Below, piece by piece: positions 10,775 to 21,815 of a stretch of DNA of 64,000 nucleotides. Both the position numbers and the translations under genes were made by a program. The notes under the pieces are model-generated. The model did no database searches, was not told the DNA's origin, and was given only the letters and a program-made list of their open reading frames with translations. Source of the DNA: Sipunculus nudus (lineage: Eukaryota > Annelida > Sipuncula > Golfingiida > Sipunculidae); the NCBI GenBank assembly GCA_026874595.1, contig CM049307.1:64288870-64352869 (forward strand). Direction: 5' to 3'. Every line of letters begins with the position of its first letter. The stretch's first letter is position 1.

Positions 10775-13202
10775 AACAAGGGACCCATGGGTCACTGTAC
10801 TCAGCTAAAGTTGACCTTAAAGGTATAAATCTAAAATAATATCATATGGAGATAAAGTATAAGAGGAAGAGGTAATATAAGCCATGATTGGTTTATATGA
10901 TTGTTTTTTTTTTGGATGAGCAAGAAATTGTTGCAAATAAAAGTTTGTGACCTAACCATGTTTTTCAGCAGTTTGTGAACAAATCTGTACTTTTACCATG
11001 ATCATTAGTTGGCTTTTTGATTAACTGTTGACATTTCAGTAGTTTACACATTTGTTCAGTTGAATCTATTTTTTATCATATATATTATTAAATATGTATT
11101 TTTTTTATTTTATGAAATGTATACAATGGAAATATAACTAAAGTTCCCAGTCCACAAATGAAAGGACTTAGTGGTGGGGGGGGGGGGGGGGGGGTTGGAA
11201 TGGTGGGAGTAACAACATATCTGTATTATAACATTGTATATACATAGAATTTCACTTAATTCAACAATGCTTATAGGATAAAAAAGTTCATTCATAATTA
11301 CTAAATACTTAAAGGACAGACAGACTGGTAGACAAACAAAGCTGATAATATATGGTTTCAATTAATCCTTAATTTATTTATTATATAAATTTTTTTTAAA
11401 GTTTAACATCTGCAATAAGACACAACTGTATATATATAATTTGCTTTCAAATTTCAGACTTAAATAGCTTTATTCCAAATACATACAGCATATGAAAGTT
11501 ATTTCACCAGTGCTTCTAGGAAAAATTTCATAATTAATATATATTTAATGATAACAGAGAGATGATGGACAGAGCTGATCACTTTATGTTCCATTCTCCT
11601 AGAACAAGAATATGTTTCAATTAGATCTTAATTTTTTCTAATCCTATTATTTTTTAATTAAATAAATTTTACACATTTGCAATGGGGGGGGGGGGGGTCG
11701 AGATGGTGGGATTAACAACACTTCTGCATATACATACAGGGCAAACAAAACCCGATCGAAAATAATGAACAAATGTTTGTATTACATCATTTTTTATCAC
11801 ATCAATTTATTTCTTTATAAGTTTATATTTCTATACATTTTCAATATAACATATATTATAAAAAGTTTATTCATAATTCGAAATTGCATCATCATAAATC
11901 TCAATCTTGTCAAATAACACCACATCACACATTCAAATGTTTATTTTTTACCACAAAAATAAATTTTCAAAACAATAAATATCTGAAGATAATACTTTAT
12001 TCAGATTTCAAAATTTTAAATTGTGCCTTTATTCCATAATTTGCTTCATATTTTATAAATTTAACCATACTGATGGGTTAAAATATATTTATTAAAATCA
12101 TTTAAAAGAAAATTGATTTCTTTAAAAATGCTACATTAACACAACATGACATCTTTTGGATTACCCCTTGAATTACTTTTTTCAAGGAAAGTTTTTGTAT
12201 ACTGAATCGGAAACAGCATTACAATTAAGGAGATACAGTGAAAACAATAACAATTACTGCATTACAATTGGTTGGTTGGGTTTGCAGGTGGGGCGGGGGG
12301 GGGGGGGGGGGTGATGATATAAAAATAACAGTACACCTGTCACAGCAGGGGATCTCCCCCAGTGACTATAACAAATCAGAAACCCTGGCATAGCTGACTT
12401 CCAGTGACCTGGAGTGGGGCCCTGCATCTGGACAAAGCAACTGACTACAATAGAGCCTCAAGAAAAAATTAAATAACTTGCCTAATTTTCAAGCTTTTAC
12501 TTTCAATTTTCAGATTTACACAAATTAAATAATTATGTTTACATGCCGTGAAAAATAAATCAATAGTACTTGCAGGAAAAAAACGTGCCATGGTCAAAGT
12601 TGGGCAAAATTTAAGGTAATGAGTTTATTTTTATGCTAATAACTTTAATATTTACAAAATTCAGATCTAATTTTGGGTAAACAATTGAATCTTAATTAAA
12701 CAAAGTTATATACTTAGGAAAATTATCTCTAAATTTCAAAATTGTTCATGTTAAGTGAGTTAATATTTTTCCTGTTTTTTTACAAAGGCCATTATGTTCG
12801 GGCCCATAACTTAAAGAAATTATACTTAACGGACTTAATTTCTGGTATGTATATAGGAAAAATATAGGAGATTACTTCTGGTAAATATTAAGAAAAACTG
12901 ATACGTGGTTTTGATATTAGGCAGTCCTGAAGTGTATTAATAGGTTTTTAATGGAAATTTGAGGTTTTTCCTAAATTTCTCGAAGGAACGAAGTCATATT
13001 GACCCAATTTTCGGTATGGTAGGAGATTTTGGGGACATCTAACAGTATATAACAGAATTTTGGATTCATAGGTCTAATGGTTTCAAAACGTGCCACTCTA
13101 ACGGATGGACAGATAGACAGCTAGACGGATGGACAGCCGGACGACGGACAATGGACCACGACTATAGCTCAGATGACTTATATTCAGCTGAACTAAAAAC
13201 GG
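10775..13202 (-). mobile_element. Helitron-like dispersed repeat, reversed full-length copy
   Basis: Begins with AACAAGGGACCCATGGGTC and ends with a hairpin, AGCTCAGATGAC...TCAGCTGAACT, followed by AAAA. Other copies in the window have the same two ends in the opposite orientation (36.9, 47.2, 48.7, 51.1 kb). The inner part has three long G runs (11176-11194, 11684-11697, 12295-12311). 11170-11240 and 11680-11740 are duplicates of each other. The 12590-13200 end matches 48290-48660 in reverse. A subterminal hairpin followed by CTAA would fit Helitron or helentron ends, but no Rep/helicase is present, so the class is an inference. Confidence 0.55.
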
Positions 13203-14264
13203 ATATGGTCGAACTCATAGCATGCATGTTCTGTCCATTGGAGTGAATGAAGAATGAAACTTGTTAAAAGTGAAACATTAACGACTAATTTGTTCTCTTC
13301 AAATTATTTATTGATACCCAGAATCTCTACCTGGCTTGGTCTGCAGCGAACTACACTTGCATTTTAATTTAGAAACGTATGTTATTCAAATGCATATGCA
13401 CATGCGGGGTCCCCAAAAGACTATGGCATGCAGATTCAATATGCATCCAATGACTTAGGACTCAATGAACAACATCAATAAATAAAAAAATATCCATACC
13501 GACATAAAAATAATACGATTTTAGTTGCGCAACTTCCAAACATGAGACACCTTTGTTCGATCTGGGGTTTTAAGTTTTTTATTCCCTTCCCGTTATGAAC
13601 TGGCAGGTGATCAGACCAGCAGAGGGCCATGACAAAGCTGGTCTTATTTTAAACACCAGGACTAGGGGAGTATAACCAACACCTGCCTAATAGGCATTCT
13701 GGGCGACACAAGAGATACTGCATATATAGAACACGAAATAACAACACATCTAGCAGTACACATACCGCATATTATGTACTACTGCAAGATATATATATAT
13801 ATAATTACATAGTTAACTGCACGTGTATGATACATGCAAAATATTATATGCAACACTTGTAAGCATATCAATTAAAAAACAAAGATCCTCGGCGTGTACA
13901 AGATCCATATAAAAATGAACATGTTTATAACACAGTAGCCGATATTTATTGCTTAACAGAGTAAAGACATTTATTGTATGGTTATTAACATGTTATTTAG
14001 TAATGAATCTAACAGAAATCTTACATACATGTAGGTAAATCTCTGTTCATCATAAACATGTAAATAATACAGGTTGATGTAATATAAATATATGATATCC
14101 ATTAAATTTTTATTGCATCAATAACATACTCTCATGGTACATGTAACTGCATATTTAACATGCAATGATGGATACAAGTATACATAATTAGAATATATGA
14201 ACAAAATATGGCGAGATTCTGGCTGTTTTATCACCAGACCTTGGCATGATTCTCATTTACTGGG
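13203..14264. other. intergenic AT-rich sequence
   Basis: No coding frame of note. There is a short TA run near 13791 and recurrent ACATGTA motifs. Nothing further recognised. Confidence 0.5.
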
Positions 14265-14279
14265 TGTTATATTTATATA

Positions 14280-14346
<67 letters not shown>
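14265..14346. repeat. (TA)n microsatellite
   Basis: Almost pure TA dinucleotide run of roughly 75 bp with one G interruption near 14285. The Ile-Tyr repeat in the overlapping open frame is a by-product. Confidence 0.97.
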
Positions 14347-14350
<4 letters not shown>

Positions 14351-14394
14351 GAGTGTGTGCTTTGTTCTCTGACCAATATTTCCTTATGTGCTCA

Positions 14395-14605
14395 AGAGGT
14401 GGCACCACCAGAGCTCCAAGGACCCACTGTCTTTCAAAACAATCTTAATGCTGCCAATCCTGAAATAAGTACACATATAACTGAGGGTATAGAGACAAGC
14501 CTTGTGAATATGGAAAAACTATGCCAGATCAATGAGCATAATCAGAACAACCAATACTGCTGTGTCTTGCATATATCTGAGACTGATGATGTAAGAGCAG
14601 GCAGT
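14395..14605 (+). other. exon-like open frame with splice signals
   Basis: Directly after the TA run, an open frame of about 70 codons starts EVAPPELQGP and passes STHITEGIETSLVNME. It is bounded by a possible acceptor (GTGCTCAAG) and a strong donor (GTAAGT at about 14606). Its amino-acid composition is balanced, unlike random AT-rich frames nearby. No family is recognised and no neighbouring exons were found. It could be an orphan exon, a pseudo-exon or retroposed sequence. Confidence 0.25.
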
Positions 14606-14718
14606 AAGTGGCTTAAAACAGTTATTTATAAAAATTAATAAAAAATCCAGAAATAGATCATATACTCAGTGTTTGTAATCTACTGTGTGACACACTAATG
14701 CTATACACATGTATATAT

Positions 14719-15785
14719 AAATCAGAGTTGAATCCAAATGCAAAATGCATTTAAATTTTGTACATTTGCATTTAAAGGCAATGCTGATGTAGTGCATTTG
14801 CATTTACATCTGCACCTAAGAAACGCAATGAATGTAACATTTGAAGTACGAGTCCAATGTCAAATGCAAATTATTTGAAGAATTAAAAGCTACAGTGTTT
14901 GCGGAGTATTCTGACAAGTTCTGCAGCAACATGTTTAAATATACAGTTTATCACATGATATACTTTTTTTCTCAATTACTCAATATTTTCCTTTATAAGT
15001 TGACAGAGTTAATAAATAAATATAAATATAAACTTATTTATTTTACATGGATTGTACAAATAGTAATTATAACTAATCAAGGGACTCTCCATGGCTCAGA
15101 TAGTGGCATTCAGTAGTCTGTAGGGGTGGAAGAAACCAGAGAACCCGGAGAAAACCATCGGCCTTGGACGGGCAACTACAACGCACTCTCATGGCCACAC
15201 CGGGGATCGAACCCGGGTCGCCAGCGGAGAGAGCCAAGCGTTTTACCCCTTGACTGTTAATACTAATATCCCAATACCTGTACCTGTATACAAATCTTGT
15301 TAGACTTTTCTTTTATAAATCTTACCACTTCAGTTTGTCTTAATCACTCTAGTGTGTCAACAGTAATTCACATGTGTGATTTCTTTACTTGTATTTGTAG
15401 TAGCAAATTCTACAAAAAAACTATCAAGTTAGTGTAACAAAGTGCAGATACCTAACAAGAATAAAATTAATTGTGATTTAATACTGTTTTTATGCATATT
15501 TCTCTGAAATTGTTCAATATAATGTGAAATTGTATTTTATGTCACATTTTACCAAATTTTACAAATATCAATTAGTAAATATACAGACACAGGTGTATTT
15601 AAACTTAAAACATTTTCATTCAGATTTAAAAACCTTAAAATTGTGTATTTGAAATTAAAATATCTGAACACTTTTGCACACAAATACAATGACTAATAAA
15701 GCATTTGCCTTTGCATTGGGAAGCAACACAGCTGTTGCATTTGCATTTAAATGCATCAGACCACATTTGAACCAAACTCTGATGT
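14719..15785. repeat. possible composite element with octamer-rich ends
   Basis: The left end has ATCAGAGTTGAATCCAAATG and the right end has its imperfect reverse complement (CATTTGAACCAAACTCTGAT). Both ends carry clusters of GCATTTGCATTT/ATGCAAAT octamers (14740-14880 and 15700-15755). A SINE lies inside. It may be a foldback-type element of about 1.07 kb. Inverted-end identity is modest. Confidence 0.35.
15121..15250 (-). mobile_element. tRNA-derived SINE
   Basis: On the minus strand a pol III B box, GGTTCGATCCC, sits in a tRNA-like T-arm (CCGGGTTCGATCCCCGG). A degenerate A-box region (TTGGCTCTCTCCGCTGG) lies upstream. The tail contains GGTTTTCTCCGGGTTCTCTG, the conserved core seen in widespread mollusc SINEs of the Meta-domain kind. 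It is too diverged and too long to be a functional tRNA gene. Confidence 0.75.
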
Positions 15786-16206
15786 CCGTTTCACAACTCA
15801 CACACAATACTTTTAGTTTCTTGAATAAAACTTTGCAGTCACCATTAACAGGTCTTTTTAACAAATCATATCCTGAGAGCTGCGAGTTCTCACATAACAC
15901 ATCCAGATCTAAGACTCCTGTACAATGCATTAAGTAAAAAATTAATACTACATAAGCAAATGATACACGTTCCCATCACACAAAACTATCTTCCCTGATG
16001 CTTCGTAAAACTACACCTCCTGTTACACTAATGGAGAGCTCTCCAAACTTAAATGCATATTCTAATGAACATCTGTATATAATTGTTTTATATTAATTAA
16101 TTTTTATAATTATTATTATTATTATTGCACATTCCCTAATACTCTAATTCACAGGTCTCAAATAATCTAAGTCACATGAAATTTTTTGATGAAGCTTAAG
16201 TCCTCC

Positions 16207-16289
16207 TCAGATTTCATAGTTTCGAAATTTTCGTAGGATGTCACTTTCATGGCTTCCTCTCCAGTCTGAGAGTGAAGAGAACTCTGACC
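16207..16289 (-). CDS. DNAJC12: DNAJC12 exon 5 (C-terminal motif and stop)
   Basis: Encodes GSEFSSLSDW..SDILRKFRNYEI and TGA. The last nine residues are near-invariant in the family and help fold or dock client hydroxylases. Acceptor ATGTTTTCAG. Confidence 0.95.
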
Positions 16290-19200
16290 CTGAAAACATA
16301 AACAATATACAGTTAAATATACACTAAACTACATTGGCAATAACAAAAAATTTATTTAATGATCGAGAAAAAAATTAAATGTTATCCAAAAAAAGAATGT
16401 GATCTGTGTTATATAAACTAAATCCATGGGTCCTGATGTTAAGTTAGATTGGTCTACATGGATATCTTTATTACATCACAGGATACAGAAATATGGGTTT
16501 ACCTTTGACATTATAGTGTTTTTAAATGTCATTCCATAAGCTTTAAAAGAAGTTGGTCCTGTGACCTTGACTTTTGACAATGTGACTTCAAAAGTTGAAG
16601 CCTAGCTCAGCTGAGCAAAGAAGCTGGCCCAAGTGAAGCATAATTAGGCCTGCTTGGCCTCCACAATTGACCGCATTTGATGTATACAGTACATTTTTGC
16701 ATGAAAAGGTCTTTTAAAACTTTGAAAAAAGTTACAGTTTTGATCAGTTGCTTTCAATTTTTACATTTTAAAAGACTAAATCATGATTCAACAGTTAGCA
16801 TGGAATGTTTGGGATGGAAAGTATGGTTTAAAATGAGTCCAAGTGGCATTATAACATTGATCTTTGAGCTCAAAATCAACAGCATTCTTCCATTATTGGT
16901 AGGTAAGCCATATTTGAATGATGGAAGGTTTGTGATGAAAGGTTTGGCTTTAAATATATCAACAAACTTTCTAAAGAAGTGGGCCCTGTGACCAAGGGAG
17001 GAGTATTTGGGGATGAAAGGTGAGGGCAGCACTTCAAAAGATATGGGGTTCATGAATATCAGCAAATTAGAATTTGTAGTTAAAGGTCAAGGTCACCAGT
17101 TTTGGAACTTATCTAAGAACTTGTTTGAAAAAAAATAAAAATTAGCAATACTTTATGATTATGGTGTTCACAATAAACGAATAATCCTTAAATGCAACAA
17201 ATCTGACACTGAAGATCAAGGACACCAGTTTTTGTATCTAAGAAGTTACTATCCATGAACTTTCATCATTCTGATTTTCATAACAATCCCTCCACCCATT
17301 ATTAAGAAATGCAATGTTTTATTATATCATATTTTCATGAAATATAGAATTATTAAAGTTTAAGGCCATTCAATTACTGAAAGTCGTGACACACAAAGCT
17401 AAAAATGTCCCTGGGCAAACTTGAACATGCACCTGTTCATGACAATGGGAATTTAGAGTGAAATCAAACAGGTATTAGATACACTTCATGAACAAAATAT
17501 CCACTTTATCCAGCACTGCAACATGAGTGAGGTAAACTATTATTTTCAATAAGTAACACAGATTGAAAGACAGATATCGACGGACGTGAAAACACTTTTT
17601 TCGTGTTAATATTACTTTACTGTTTGACACTGACAAATTCATATGAAACATCAAGATAATATTTTCAAGGTTAACAAACACTCCATTTTACAACCTGTCT
17701 TACATGAATATTCAAACATTTAAGTCTTAATAATTAGCTCCTTGAATTAACATCCTAATTACCATTTAAAGGCTGCCATACGCTATTTTACAAGAGTAAA
17801 CTCCAGCTGTGTCTTACAGGTCTGAGATGTAAAAGTTTTTTTCAATTGACCAACCTACCTGTACCCTGTGAGGGGCCAGATGCTCGGTCTTGTGCTGCTA
17901 TGTTGTCTAACATTGGTTCTTTTTTTGGTTCTGATGCCCAGTGCATCGACTAAAAAATGAAGCAGCAGCTTTAATATGGCTCAATGATCAATCACATGGA
18001 AACATGACTCTGTAATTAGAGTTTTCTGGGTGATGAAAACAGAGGAAGGAAATAGCTACACACACCATTTAGCTGTAGTCACTAGTGTGGGTAAATCTGT
18101 CATAAAAGACATTTATGCCATTCAACAGTTGTCATTCAACTCTGCTGTGGCCATGCCATGAAAATGACTTTTTTTGGTCTTGAACTGTACTTGATGGTGT
18201 AAACTGTGTTCAGGATGGGGACATTTTCTAAATCTTCCCATAAAGCCTGAGAAATATTATTTGGCATAATAGCTATGACAGTATCAGATCCAGTGGCTGA
18301 TTACAAGGTATCATATACAGAGTGATCTATCATATTTGGTACAAAACTGTTTTTATGTGTGAAATAATAAACAGTTAATATGCCTGTCAGTTAATAAATA
18401 AGGGTGATACATACAGTGTGTATCTGCTGTCTCCGAGCCTGCCATTCCTTATACGGGATGGCTATCCCACTCTTCCTCCAGGCATCATACTGCTTCCTTT
18501 CTGCGGGGTCAGTTAATGTCTGTTTGGCTTCCTGAAGCCTAGCGAACCTCTCCGCTGCAAAACAAATGCACAGATTTCCCTAAAGTTCACAAATGCTGCC
18601 ATTATAAAATTACCAAAATGTGCATTCTGGAAATGTCAATTTTTCAAATTTACAAATACTGGTTATAGCACAGTTGTAAAGTAAATTTCAAGTTATATAA
18701 ATGATTTAATATTCAACCGATGGACTTCACTCAAACAACAAAGAAATAAACAGCATAAAATCTACCCCTTCCACAATTTACCTAATCAAATGCTAATTTT
18801 TATCTTGACTGTTACCTGCAGCAGAAGATATAACCATATGGCTTACCTGCTGTGGGGTCGTCCAGGTGTTTATCAGGGTGGCAGTAGAGGGCACGCAGTT
18901 TATATTCTGTTAGAATCTGTTCAGTCTGTAAAAGCAGCATCAAGAACACTATATAAAAGCAAGTGTCGTAATTTTATCAAACATATCTTTATAGTTGATA
19001 AAAAAAAAACAACAGGCTAACAGCTAAAAAAATGGAAAATTATTGATAATGTTCATAAAAGTGTGCAAAATAAAGATGGTTTAGCTATTGGTGTGTGTTT
19101 ATGAAAGTACTGCCAAATTTAAATGCCCCCCCCCCAACTATACTCTGTTCGAATACCCCTGTCCACCTAATTTTCCCCTGATATATCTTCAAAATATAAA

Positions 19201-21378
19201 TATATATATATATATATATATTTTTAAACAGCAAAAAGGATGGCATCCATTCAAGTGGCCAGATCTGTTTATCCATGCATGTAATGTAGGAGAAATGCCT
19301 GTGTAACATAACAAACGTATGAAGTATAAATACAACTGTGACGTCATTACAACAAATCATCAACTGTATGTAGCTGAAGACCATCACTCCATCAGCTTAG
19401 GTCGTCACAAGTATGTCACAAATATGTGGCAAGAGGGTACTACGCTCTTTACACAGCGCTTTACCTATAGGGCTACTTCCTATATCGTAAGGCGCTGTTT
19501 GTTATGACCTCGTATCCTGAATTGCAACACCAGAGGGGAGCACTGTATTTTTGTCCAATCAGATGAGACCTTGTGCTGGAAGACAAAGCCAAGCGAGGAA
19601 TACACGGAGCCAATCATTTTAATTTCTTTTTGAGTGACAGCTCATCCCCCAGCGTAACCGTCTGAACAGGCCACAGGCTCAGAGAGAATTGCCCCTGACG
19701 TGGTTTGCTTAGGGCCTTGGGCACTTAGGATGCTCGGCCGGTAAGCTGTAATTCAAACGAAACATAACAATAAAGGCTGTGTGCACACCTCGCTGGCTGG
19801 TTTCAGTTTTGCAGACAACAAATACATGGCTAAGCTAACACAGTCATAATGTCATAATCGAATCGGTCGATGATGCGAGAATGCAGAGGGAGCAATTTAA
19901 ATTCGACCGGAAACTCACCAAGCGGCGCTTGAAGCGCGGCAATGGGCGGAGCCAGGATGCCTGTCAAGTGTTTGTTTATTGGCATCTGATTGGCTGCTTG
20001 TCACATCGTTTATTTCAGTGGACAACAAACCACCATCTGGTGTCTAAATATATCATAAACGGTCAAAGCTGGCAGCGTGAAAATCAGTTGCTTCTTTGGA
20101 AGCGCAAGATTTCCGCTGCCTCGGGAGCGTAGAGGGTACATCTGTTCAGTCACATTTATATCTCTGAACTAATCATATAGAATCCATACATGGAAGAGCA
20201 TTACTTTACTGTTAGGTAGTGGCCACATTTGTCAGGTTTGCCTGTGAGGTAAATAGGTAAGGTAAAGTGAAATATATATTATAAATTATCATGAAAAAAA
20301 AACAGGTGGACAGGGGTGGTGGTCTTGAACTGTACATTATTATAGACTAGTCTACAGTCACTGGGTCAGGTTTTGCTGTATATTTATTGATTTTACCTGG
20401 ATTTATATCCGTTTTGGGTAGGTTCTAGCTAAATGTTCAAATTATTGTGCCTAGATTTGTACCAGTTCACAGTCCAATTGAATCCTAATAATCTCCATGT
20501 ATCCTATAGATGGAGATATTTAATTGTTTTGGCCATTATTCATCTTCTTCTTTTTTTGTATTCTCATTATTCTGCCACTTTTTCCATCTGATTTCATTCA
20601 TGTTTACACAGGATGTACCTAACCGTGGTCCAATTAATGTGACCAAGTTTCAGTGACCTTGACCTATTTTCCAAGGTCAAAGGGGTAAAAAGTGCAATTT
20701 TTTATTGTCAATGTCGATTATCTTCTAAAGTGTAAAGGGTACAGACAAATAGATGGAAAAAAACTTCAGTAATATCCAATTCAAAACATTCCTATATATA
20801 GGTGTACCTCTTTGAATTCACTCATGTGGAACTATATGAGGTAAGTGTCTCAGTTCTGGGCAGGATGGGATGGGGGGGGGGAGGGTAGGTGGAGATCCGT
20901 AACTGTCCGATGTCAGTTACAAGATGTCAAGTTATCTGCACCTATCCTTGTTTGTATTGATTTAGGTAACTAAACTGTCAATGATGTTTAGACTCAAGTC
21001 TCAAGAGAAAGGCTAAATTTAACCCAATCATAATACAAACCCAGGGGTGGATCCAGGATAAATTTAGGAAAAGGGTATAGGTCCAAGCCTTGAGTACTTA
21101 TGAAAAACCCTAAAAAAAGGTCCACAGGTCCGAATAGAGGGGGTCCAGGCCGCAACAACTGGTCTGAAACCCTTAAAAAAAAAGGGTTGCCGCGGCTAGA
21201 AAGGGGGGGGGGGGGGTCCGGACCCCCTGGACCCTCCCCCTGGATCCGCTTCTGAAACCATACATACATCAAACGTTACTGTCATACAAACACAACTCAC
21301 GGTAGACAGCTCATCACAGCCAAGTATGAAATAAAAGTCGTCTTCTTGTTTTTGTTCATACTGGAGGATGGCATCCAT
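16207..21378 (-). CDS. DNAJC12: DnaJ homolog subfamily C member 12 (HSP40 co-chaperone)
   Basis: Five exons on minus: 21378-21301, 18925-18847, 18554-18415, 17949-17859, 16289-16207, all GT-AG with matching phases, giving 156 residues. DNAJC12 recruits HSC70 and in mammals helps fold the aromatic amino-acid hydroxylases (PAH, TH, TPH). The start MDAILQY aligns with the vertebrate start; the J domain covers about residues 14-80, with HPD at 42-44 in CHPDKH; SMHW follows at 97-100; the protein ends LRKFRNYEI, the hallmark C-terminus of the family. The acidic linker between SMHW and the end is short, which accounts for its being shorter than the human protein (198). A TTG six codons upstream is in frame, but the ATG has a better context. 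The gene stands head to head with SIRT1. Identity is very secure. Confidence 0.96.
16290..17858. other. DNAJC12 intron 4
   Basis: AT-rich intron with fragments of the GTGACCTTGACC-type dispersed repeat (about 16540-17120), including an AGCTCAGCTGAGC palindrome near 16602 and an ATCCATGGGTC motif near 16422. Two overlapping open frames of about 100 codons (16677-17065) lie in this repeat and are not genes. Confidence 0.6.
17859..17949 (-). CDS. DNAJC12: DNAJC12 exon 4 (linker)
   Basis: Encodes SMHWASEPKKEPML followed by an Ala/Ser/Gln linker. Phase 0 in, phase 1 out, donor GTAGGT. The SMHW start is conserved in vertebrate DNAJC12. Confidence 0.94.
18415..18554 (-). CDS. DNAJC12: DNAJC12 exon 3 (end of J domain)
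   Basis: Encodes helices III-IV of the J domain (ERFARLQEAKQTLTDPAER, then KQYDAWRKSG) and the post-J segment IPYKEW. Donor GTATGT, acceptor TTTTGCAG. Confidence 0.95.
18847..18925 (-). CDS. DNAJC12: DNAJC12 exon 2 (HPD motif)
   Basis: Encodes TEQILTEYKLRALYCHPDKH. HPD is intact, so stimulation of HSC70 ATPase is expected. Phase 0 in, phase 1 out, donor GTAAGC. Confidence 0.96.
18926..19443. other. DNAJC12 intron 1, distal part
   Basis: AT-rich, with a short C run (19127-19135) and a short (AT)n tract (19199-19221). No coding signal beyond the exon. Confidence 0.55.
19444..20114 (+). repeat. dispersed repeat R1, copy 1 (with extra segment)
   Basis: Shares a long stretch with 43056-43486 in the same orientation. 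Both open GCTCTTTACACAGCGCTTTA, contain GGAATACACGGAGC, GTGACAGCTCATC, GGCGGAGCC and GATGCCTGTC, and close AGATTTCC. This copy has about 235 bp (about 19708-19942) absent from the other. It carries an ATTGG/CCAAT pair and a high CpG content for the region. No terminal repeats, poly-A or coding capacity seen. Confidence 0.85.
20115..21041. other. DNAJC12 intron 1, middle part
   Basis: AT-rich intron with a GTGACCTTGACC-type repeat fragment (20630-20700) and a G run at about 20873. No gene seen. Confidence 0.55.
21042..21255. mobile_element. MITE with GGATCCAGG-type inverted ends
   Basis: About 214 bp with inverted ends: left CAGGGGTGGATCCAGGAT, right end reads on minus CAGAAGCGGATCCAGGGGG. 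The interior is rich in poly-G/A and repeated AAACCCT(A/T)AAAAA. AAACC flanks both ends, possibly a target duplication. No transposase. A more decayed relative (GGGATGGGTCCAGGATTC) starts at about 23827. Confidence 0.72.
21301..21378 (-). CDS. DNAJC12: DNAJC12 exon 1 (start)
   Basis: ATG at 21378-21376 in the context AAAACATGG opens MDAILQYEQKQEDDFYFILG and continues CDELST to the GTGAGT donor. This matches the vertebrate first exon residue for residue in length class and motif. Confidence 0.95.
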
Positions 21379-21775
21379 GTTTTCTTTCACGGACAATCTG
21401 CACAGCCTTCACAAGTGACTAAAACTTGTCCTCAACATTACCAAGGCTGAAATATTTATGTTTTTACTTCCCCGTCATCACGACAGAGGGCACCTAAAGC
21501 TGGGCACACACCCGGGGACCAGCACGAGAAATAATTCCTGTCACAAGTTGAGGGAGAATTCCACCCGGCCTGAGAACACTGTTAACAATTTATTACCACA
21601 CTTTTTTTCCAGAAGCACAGGAATGGTATTTTAAAACTTAAAAACGAAGTTGGATATTCTTCAGTTTAGGCCTACCTAAAATGTGCTCGAAAAATTTATC
21701 AAACTGAGTTATAAAATGATAAAAAATGTGTATAAATTACAAATATATGTAAAATATACATAAAGGTAATGGTCT

Positions 21776-21815
<40 letters not shown>

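Noticed and set aside
14246-14394. Ile-Tyr repeat protein
   Set aside because: Translation of a TA microsatellite; the same applies at 27774-28058 and 61790-62107.
15180-15240. tRNA gene on the minus strand
   Set aside because: B box is good but the acceptor stem and anticodon arm do not fold and the tail is SINE-like.
21376-21396. Longer DNAJC12 start giving MSVKEN before MDAIL
   Set aside because: The upstream codon at 21396 is TTG, not ATG; the ATG at 21378 aligns with the vertebrate start and has a good context.
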